Below, piece by piece: positions 58,885-64,000 of a stretch of 64,000 nt of DNA; the stretch's first letter is position 1; the number at the start of each line of letters is the position of its first letter. The stretch is from Achromobacter sp. Root83. GTDB taxonomy: Bacteria > Pseudomonadota > Gammaproteobacteria > Burkholderiales > Burkholderiaceae_B. The position numbers and the translations under genes are program-made. The stretch lies in NCBI RefSeq assembly GCF_001428845.1, contig NZ_LMIU01000005.1, forward strand, positions 1,248-65,247. Reading direction: 5' to 3'. The notes under the pieces were generated by a model that did not search any database, had not been told where the DNA came from, and saw nothing but the letters and a program-made list of their open reading frames with translations.

Positions 58885-61779
58885 ATGACTCAAGCTGCTC
58901 CCCCGAACGCCGCGAATGCCGCGAGCGACACCCAGGAACTCTCCAAGAGCTTCGAACCTTCCGAGCTGGAATCCCGCTGGTATACCGAATGGGAACAGCG
59001 CGGGTACTTCACGGCAGGCCAGCACGTAAAAAAGGGGACGGAAAGCCAGCCCTATGTGATCCAGTTCCCGCCGCCCAACGTGACGGGCACGCTGCACATG
59101 GGTCATGCGTTCAACCAGACCATCATGGACGGCCTGGTGCGCTACCACCGGATGTCGGGCGACGACACCGTCTTCATCCCGGGCACCGACCACGCCGGCA
59201 TCGCCACGCAGATCGTCGTTGAACGGCAACTGGACGCCGAAAAGATCACCCGCCATGACCTGGGCCGCGAGAAATTCGTGGAAAAGGTGTGGGAATGGAA
59301 GGAAAAGTCCGGCAGCGCCATCACCGGGCAGGTCCGCCGCCTGGGCGCGTCGGCCGACTGGCCGCGCGAATACTTCACCATGGACGACCGCATGTCGCGG
59401 GGCGTGGTGGAGACCTTCGTGCGCCTGCATAAACAGGGACTGATCTATCGCGGAAAGCGCCTGGTCAACTGGGATCCCAAGCTGCTGACGGCGGTTTCCG
59501 ACCTGGAAGTCCAGTCCGAAGAGACCGATGGCCACATGTGGCACATCCTCTACCCCTTCGTCGACGGACCCCAGACCATCGTCGACAAGGATGGCCAGAG
59601 TGTCACGCTGCGCGGCATGACCATCGCCACCACGCGCCCGGAAACCATGCTGGCCGACGGCGCGCTGTGCGTCCACCCGGACGACCCCCGCTACAAGCAC
59701 CTGGTCGGCAAGCAAGTGGAACTGCCGCTGTGCGACCGCAACATTCCCATCATCGCCGACGACTTCGTCGATCCTGAATTCGGCACCGGCTGCGTGAAAA
59801 TCACCGGCGCGCACGATTTCAACGACTATGCCTGCGCCATGCGCCACGATCTGCCCCTGATCGTGATCTTCACGCTGGACGCGCACATCAACGAAAACGG
59901 TCCCGAGCAATTCCAGGGCATGGAACGCTACGTGGCCCGCAAGGCGGTCGTCGCGCAACTGGAAGCCGAAGGCTATCTGGTCAAGATCGAACCGCACAAA
60001 ATGATGCAGCCCAAGGGCGACCGCACCGGCGTCGTCCTGGAGCCCATGCTGACCGACCAGTGGTTCGTGGCCATGAGCAAGCCCGCTCCGGAAGGCACGC
60101 TGAACCCCGGCAAGAGCATCACCGAGGTGGCCCTGGAAGTGGTGGCCGACGGCCGCATCCAGTTCTATCCCGACAACTGGACCACCATCTACAACCAGTG
60201 GCTGAACAACATCCAGGACTGGTGCATCTCGCGCCAGCTCTGGTGGGGCCACCAGATCCCGGCCTGGTATTCGGAAGACGGCCAGGTCTTCGTGGCGCAC
60301 GACGAAGCGGGCGCCATCGAGCAGGCGCGCGCCGCCGGCGTCACGGGCGAACTGAAGCGCGACCCGGACGTGCTGGACACCTGGTTCTCGTCGGGTCTGG
60401 TGCCCTTCACGACGCTGGGCTGGCCGGAGAACACGCCGGACCTGCAGCGCTACCTGCCTTCGAGCGTGCTGGTGACGGGCTTTGACATCATCTTCTTCTG
60501 GGTGGCGCGCATGGTCATGCTGACCACCCACCTGACCGGCCAGATCCCGTTCAAGCACGTCTATGTGCACGGTCTCATCCGCGACGCGGACGGCCAGAAG
60601 ATGAGCAAGTCCAAAGGCAATACGCTGGACCCGGTGGACCTGATCGACGGCATCGACCTGGACGGGCTGGTCGTCAAGCGCACGTACGGCCTCATGAACC
60701 CGAAGCAGGCCGGCGCGATCGAAAAGGCCACCCGCCGCCAGTATCCGGATGGCATCCCCGCGTTCGGCACCGACGCGCTGCGCTTCACGATGGCCGCCTA
60801 CGCCACGCTTGGCCGCAACATCAATTTCGACCTGAAGCGTTGCGAGGGCTACCGCAATTTCTGCAACAAGCTGTGGAATGCCACGCGCTTCGTACTGATG
60901 AACACCGAAGGCCACGATCTGACCGGTTCGGACGCCGGCGAACTATCCTTCGTGGACCGCTGGATCGTCAGCCAGATGCAGACACTGGAAGCCGACGTCG
61001 CGCGCGGCTTTGCCGATTACCGCTTCGACAACATCGCCAACGCGCTCTACCGCTACGTGTGGGATGAATACTGCGACTGGTACCTGGAACTCGCCAAGGT
61101 GCAGATCCAGACCGGCACGCCGGCCCAGCAATTGGGCACCCGCCGCACGCTGATCCGCGTCCTGGAATGCGTGTTGCGCCTGGCGCATCCCATCATTCCG
61201 TTCATCACGGAAGAACTCTGGCAGAAGGTCTCGGTGGTGGCCGGCAAGCGCAAGGAAGGGGTTGCGGACAGCGTCAGCGTCCAGCCCTTCCCGCAGGCGA
61301 ATCCGGCAGCCGTGGACACCGCGGCCGAAGCCGACGTGGCCGAACTGAAAGCGCAGATTGAAGCGGTGCGCGCGCTGCGCGGGGAAATGAGCTTGTCGCC
61401 CGCCCTGAAGGTGCCGCTGTGCGCCCAGGGCGATGCGCCGAAGCTGACCCGCAATGCGCCCTACCTGGCCGCGCTGGCCAAGCTGAGCCAGGTCGAGGTG
61501 CTGGACGCCCTGCCGGACGCGGGCGCCCCGGTCCAGGTCGTCGGTTCCAGCCGCCTGATGCTGCACGTCGAAATCGACGTGGCGGCGGAACGCGTGCGTC
61601 TGGACAAGGAAATCGCGCGCCTTGCCGGCGAGATCGCCAAGGCCAACGGCAAGCTGTCCAACGCCAGCTTCGTGGAACGCGCCCCGGCGGCCGTGGTCGA
61701 GCAAGAGAAGGCGCGCATGGCGCAGTTCGGCGAGACGCTGCAAAAGGTGCAGGAGCAGCGCGCCAAGCTGGGCGACTGA
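58885..61779 (+). CDS. valS: Valyl-tRNA synthetase
   Basis: It charges tRNA-Val and edits threonine. The 964-residue class I enzyme has the HIGH-type motif [15 protein letters not shown] (about 53-67), the editing domain with [12 protein letters not shown], the KMSKS-type loop [13 protein letters not shown] near 570, and the C-terminal coiled-coil arm (about 890-960). It has its own terminator. Confidence 0.98.
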   Translation: MTQAAPPNAANAASDTQELSKSFEPSELESRWYTEWEQRGYFTAGQHVKKGTESQPYVIQFPPPNVTGTLHMGHAFNQTIMDGLVRYHRMSGDDTVFIPGTDHAGIATQIVVERQLDAEKITRHDLGREKFVEKVWEWKEKSGSAITGQVRRLGASADWPREYFTMDDRMSRGVVETFVRLHKQGLIYRGKRLVNWDPKLLTAVSDLEVQSEETDGHMWHILYPFVDGPQTIVDKDGQSVTLRGMTIATTRPETMLADGALCVHPDDPRYKHLVGKQVELPLCDRNIPIIADDFVDPEFGTGCVKITGAHDFNDYACAMRHDLPLIVIFTLDAHINENGPEQFQGMERYVARKAVVAQLEAEGYLVKIEPHKMMQPKGDRTGVVLEPMLTDQWFVAMSKPAPEGTLNPGKSITEVALEVVADGRIQFYPDNWTTIYNQWLNNIQDWCISRQLWWGHQIPAWYSEDGQVFVAHDEAGAIEQARAAGVTGELKRDPDVLDTWFSSGLVPFTTLGWPENTPDLQRYLPSSVLVTGFDIIFFWVARMVMLTTHLTGQIPFKHVYVHGLIRDADGQKMSKSKGNTLDPVDLIDGIDLDGLVVKRTYGLMNPKQAGAIEKATRRQYPDGIPAFGTDALRFTMAAYATLGRNINFDLKRCEGYRNFCNKLWNATRFVLMNTEGHDLTGSDAGELSFVDRWIVSQMQTLEADVARGFADYRFDNIANALYRYVWDEYCDWYLELAKVQIQTGTPAQQLGTRRTLIRVLECVLRLAHPIIPFITEELWQKVSVVAGKRKEGVADSVSVQPFPQANPAAVDTAAEADVAELKAQIEAVRALRGEMSLSPALKVPLCAQGDAPKLTRNAPYLAALAKLSQVEVLDALPDAGAPVQVVGSSRLMLHVEIDVAAERVRLDKEIARLAGEIAKANGKLSNASFVERAPAAVVEQEKARMAQFGETLQKVQEQRAKLGD

Positions 61780-61806
61780 ACCGCGGCGTCAACACGCTGA
61801 AAGGAC

Positions 61807-61836
61807 AACCCCGGAGATGGTTTCCGGGGTTTTTTT
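61807..61836 (+). terminator. Rho-independent terminator after valS
   Basis: A 9-bp stem AACCCCGGA/TCCGGGGTT with a 7-base loop and a run of seven T, 27 bases after the valS stop. Confidence 0.92.
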
Positions 61837-61854
61837 ACGGCAACACGGCAGCGC

Positions 61855-63144
61855 TCAGACGCCGCCGTCGGTCATCCGATACCACGTCACCACGGCATTG
61901 ACGTAGAGCCGCCGCAGGCCGTAAAGCGGAAACGGCACCACGGGCGACAAAGGAACCGGCAGCGCATTGGCATCGCCCGTCGCCACGTACTCTGCCAGGG
62001 CGCGGCCCATGCTGGTCTGCAGGCCCACGCCACGCCCCTGGCAGCCAATGTCCACCAGCAACCCCGGTTCCGGCTCGTGCAAATGCGGCAGATAGTCGCG
62101 CGTGATGGCGACGCGGCCGCACCAACGGAATTCGAACGGCGTCCCCGCCACCTGCGGGAACATCTTCAGCATCACGCGCTCGAGGTGCGCCCAATCCCCG
62201 GCCCCCCTGGGCTCGCGGAAAGGACCGCGTCCGCCCATCAACAGCCTGCCCTGGTGGTCCAGGCGGAAGTACAGCAGCAGGTTGCGGGTGTCGGACGAGA
62301 CATGCCCCTCTGGAAATATGCCGGCCCTGATGTTTTCGGGCAATGGCGTGGTCGCGACCTGGAACGTATTGGCGTCGATGATCGACGGCTTCAAGCCCGG
62401 CCACAGATCGCCTCCGTAGGCATTGGTGCACATCACGACGCGGTCGGCCGTGATGGTGGGCCCCCGGGCAGTGGAAGCCGTCCATTTGCCGCCCTCTCGC
62501 TTGAGGCCGGTGACGGGGGTGTCCGTATGAAGAAAGGCGCCCGCGTTCAACGCGGCGCGCGCCAGGCCGCGCGCATAGCTCAGCGGCTGTACGGCGCCCG
62601 CCCGCTTGTCGAGCCAGCCGCCCAGGTATTTGTCCGCGCCGATCAGATGGGACACCTGCGCACGGTCTAAAGGCTGGGCATCCGCGCCATGCCGCGCCCA
62701 CTGCGCGGCGCGCTCGTGCGCCACGCGCAGGGCTTCGGGATTGTGCGCCCCCTGGATCCAGCCATTGCGCACACGCGGCACGTCCATGGCGTGCCGCTCG
62801 ATCAGGTCGAACACCGAATCCGCCGTGGCGCCGGCGAACCGCAGCAGCCTCTCGCCGCGTTCGGGACCGAACATGGAGATCAACGCATCGGGGTCATACT
62901 TCAGGCCAGGAATGACCTGTCCGCCATTGCGCCCCGATCCGCCGAATCCGATCTCGCGCGCTTCCAGCAACACCGCCTTCACGCCCTGTTCGGCAAGATG
63001 CAGCGCAGTGCTCAGGCCGGCATAGCCTCCGCCAATCACCAGCACGTCCGCCTGACTGGAGGCGGCCAGGGGTTCCGTGGGCGGTGGCGCCGCGGCGGTC
63101 GCTGCCCACAAGGACGGGGAAAGGGGAAACGGCGCTTGCGGCAT
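61855..63144 (-). CDS. FAD-dependent oxidoreductase (DAO family, PuuB-like)
   Basis: The 429-residue product is a D-amino-acid-oxidase-fold enzyme like gamma-glutamylputrescine oxidase. It has the FAD dinucleotide motif VLVIGGGYAGLSTALHL (about 34-50), the GSGRNGGQV flavin segment, and a C-terminal GCQGRGVGLQTSMGRALAEY. It follows an amino-acid ABC transporter ATPase and permease on the same strand (9-base gap), which suggests oxidation of the imported amine or amino acid. The exact substrate is not set by sequence. Confidence 0.9.
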   Translation of the reverse strand: MPQAPFPLSPSLWAATAAAPPPTEPLAASSQADVLVIGGGYAGLSTALHLAEQGVKAVLLEAREIGFGGSGRNGGQVIPGLKYDPDALISMFGPERGERLLRFAGATADSVFDLIERHAMDVPRVRNGWIQGAHNPEALRVAHERAAQWARHGADAQPLDRAQVSHLIGADKYLGGWLDKRAGAVQPLSYARGLARAALNAGAFLHTDTPVTGLKREGGKWTASTARGPTITADRVVMCTNAYGGDLWPGLKPSIIDANTFQVATTPLPENIRAGIFPEGHVSSDTRNLLLYFRLDHQGRLLMGGRGPFREPRGAGDWAHLERVMLKMFPQVAGTPFEFRWCGRVAITRDYLPHLHEPEPGLLVDIGCQGRGVGLQTSMGRALAEYVATGDANALPVPLSPVVPFPLYGLRRLYVNAVVTWYRMTDGGV

Positions 63145-63153
63145 GATGATTCC

Positions 63154-63885
63154 TTACATGGGATGCAGCACGCGGCGCAGGAAATCCTGCGTACGGGGAT
63201 GCTGCGGATGATTCAGCACTTCACGGGCGCCGCCCTGCTCCACCATGACGCCGCCATCGAAGAACATGACACGGTCCGCGACCTCGCGCGCGAAACTCAT
63301 TTCGTGCGTCACGACGACCATCGTCATGCCGGCCTCGGCCAGCTTGCGCATGACGCCCAGCACATCGCCGACCAGCTCCGGATCCAGCGCGGACGTCGGC
63401 TCGTCGAACAAAATGGCCTTGGGCTGCATCGCCAGCGCGCGCGCAATGGCCACGCGCTGCTGCTGGCCGCCCGACAACTGGTTCGGATGGGCGTCCTCCT
63501 TGTCAGCAAGGCCCACGCTGGCCAGGAGCTCGCGGCCGCGCTCCAGCGCCTGGGTGCGCGGTTCCTTTTTCACGAAGATCGGCCCTTCGATGACGTTCTC
63601 CAGCGCCGTACGGTGCGGAAACAGATTGAAGCGCTGGAACACCATCGCAACCTGCGTGCGGATCGACACGATGGAGGGCGCATCGCAATCCACGAGTTGT
63701 CCGTCCACGGTAATGCGGCCGGCGTTGTAGCGCTCCAATCCATTGATGCACCGCAGGATGGTTGACTTGCCCGACCCGGACGGGCCGACCACGCAGACCA
63801 CTTCGCCCTGGGCGACCTCGGCGTCGATGCCCTTGAGCACCTCGAGCGGACCGAAACTCTTGCGGACTCCACGCAGTTCGATCAT
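63154..63885 (-). CDS. Amino-acid ABC transporter ATP-binding protein (GlnQ/HisP type)
   Basis: The 243-residue product is a polar amino-acid importer ATPase with Walker [11 protein letters not shown] loop, signature [15 protein letters not shown], Walker [14 protein letters not shown] and the switch histidine in [13 protein letters not shown]. The ATG at 63885 has GGAG nine bases upstream and overlaps the permease stop as ATGA. The open frame to 63939 is not used. Confidence 0.95.
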   Translation of the reverse strand: MIELRGVRKSFGPLEVLKGIDAEVAQGEVVCVVGPSGSGKSTILRCINGLERYNAGRITVDGQLVDCDAPSIVSIRTQVAMVFQRFNLFPHRTALENVIEGPIFVKKEPRTQALERGRELLASVGLADKEDAHPNQLSGGQQQRVAIARALAMQPKAILFDEPTSALDPELVGDVLGVMRKLAEAGMTMVVVTHEMSFAREVADRVMFFDGGVMVEQGGAREVLNHPQHPRTQDFLRRVLHPM

Positions 63886-64000
63886 TTGGTGGCACTCCTT
63901 TTTTCCAGATGCCGGACCAGCAGAATCAGCGGCACGCACATCACCAGGTACATCAGCGCCACCAGCGAAAATACGGTGGCGTTCTTGAACGTGGAGACGG
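63882..64000 (-). CDS. Amino-acid ABC transporter permease, C-terminal fragment at window edge
   Basis: Reading from the window end on the minus strand, the last 39 codons give [20 protein letters not shown] followed by a hydrophobic stretch and the basic end [11 protein letters not shown]. This is the last membrane helix and cytoplasmic tail of a HisM/GlnP-type permease. The TGA overlaps the ATPase ATG by four bases. The rest lies outside the window. Confidence 0.8.
   Translation of the reverse strand, partial: VSTFKNATVFSLVALMYLVMCVPLILLVRHLEKRSATK

Overview
The window is a high-GC chromosomal segment of a betaproteobacterium, most likely a member of the Alcaligenaceae (Achromobacter/Bordetella type). 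The main clues are the gene orders hfq-hflX-hflK-hflC-hisZ-purA and der-bamB-yfgM-hisS-ispG-rodZ-rlmN-ndk, the rpsU-dnaG-rpoD operon, and a RpoD with a long Lys/Ala-rich N-terminal extension. Species is inferred from gene order and protein character only.

Layout. 1-13.8 kb is a surface-adhesion and c-di-GMP block: the C-terminal part of a giant RTX adhesin (cut by the window edge), the periplasmic protease LapG, its inner-membrane c-di-GMP receptor LapD, then an M48 lipoprotein protease and aroC on the other strand, an intact EAL phosphodiesterase, a second LapD paralogue, and a histidine kinase overlapping that paralogue, with a convergent response regulator. The expected logic is that LapD holds LapG away from the adhesin when c-di-GMP is high; the phosphodiesterase and the second LapD/two-component cluster could modulate this.

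13.8-20.8 kb is housekeeping and membrane genes (selO, DUF2069, YihY/BrkB family, CBS protein, dusA, thrB, BPSS1780-type protein). 20.6-29.6 kb is a ten-gene Tad/Flp pilus-type secretion operon on the minus strand, almost every junction overlapping, with an FHA domain fused to the TadA ATPase and no TadZ or prepilin peptidase gene in the cluster. 30-35 kb is an accessory stretch of small unknown proteins around an NfeD protease/slipin pair.

35.1-36.65 kb is the scar of an integrative element at a CAU tRNA gene (probably tRNA-Ile2) that lies 8 bases behind rpoD. It has a 78-81 bp att duplication, paired 11-bp-spaced arm-type repeats at both ends, a broken tyrosine integrase, and one cargo gene for an exported protein made of six 20-residue repeats.

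36.7-58.5 kb is core information-processing and cell-envelope genes, nearly all on the minus strand. 58.9-64 kb holds valS and an amino-acid or polyamine uptake/oxidation operon (FAD oxidoreductase, ABC ATPase, permease cut by the window end).
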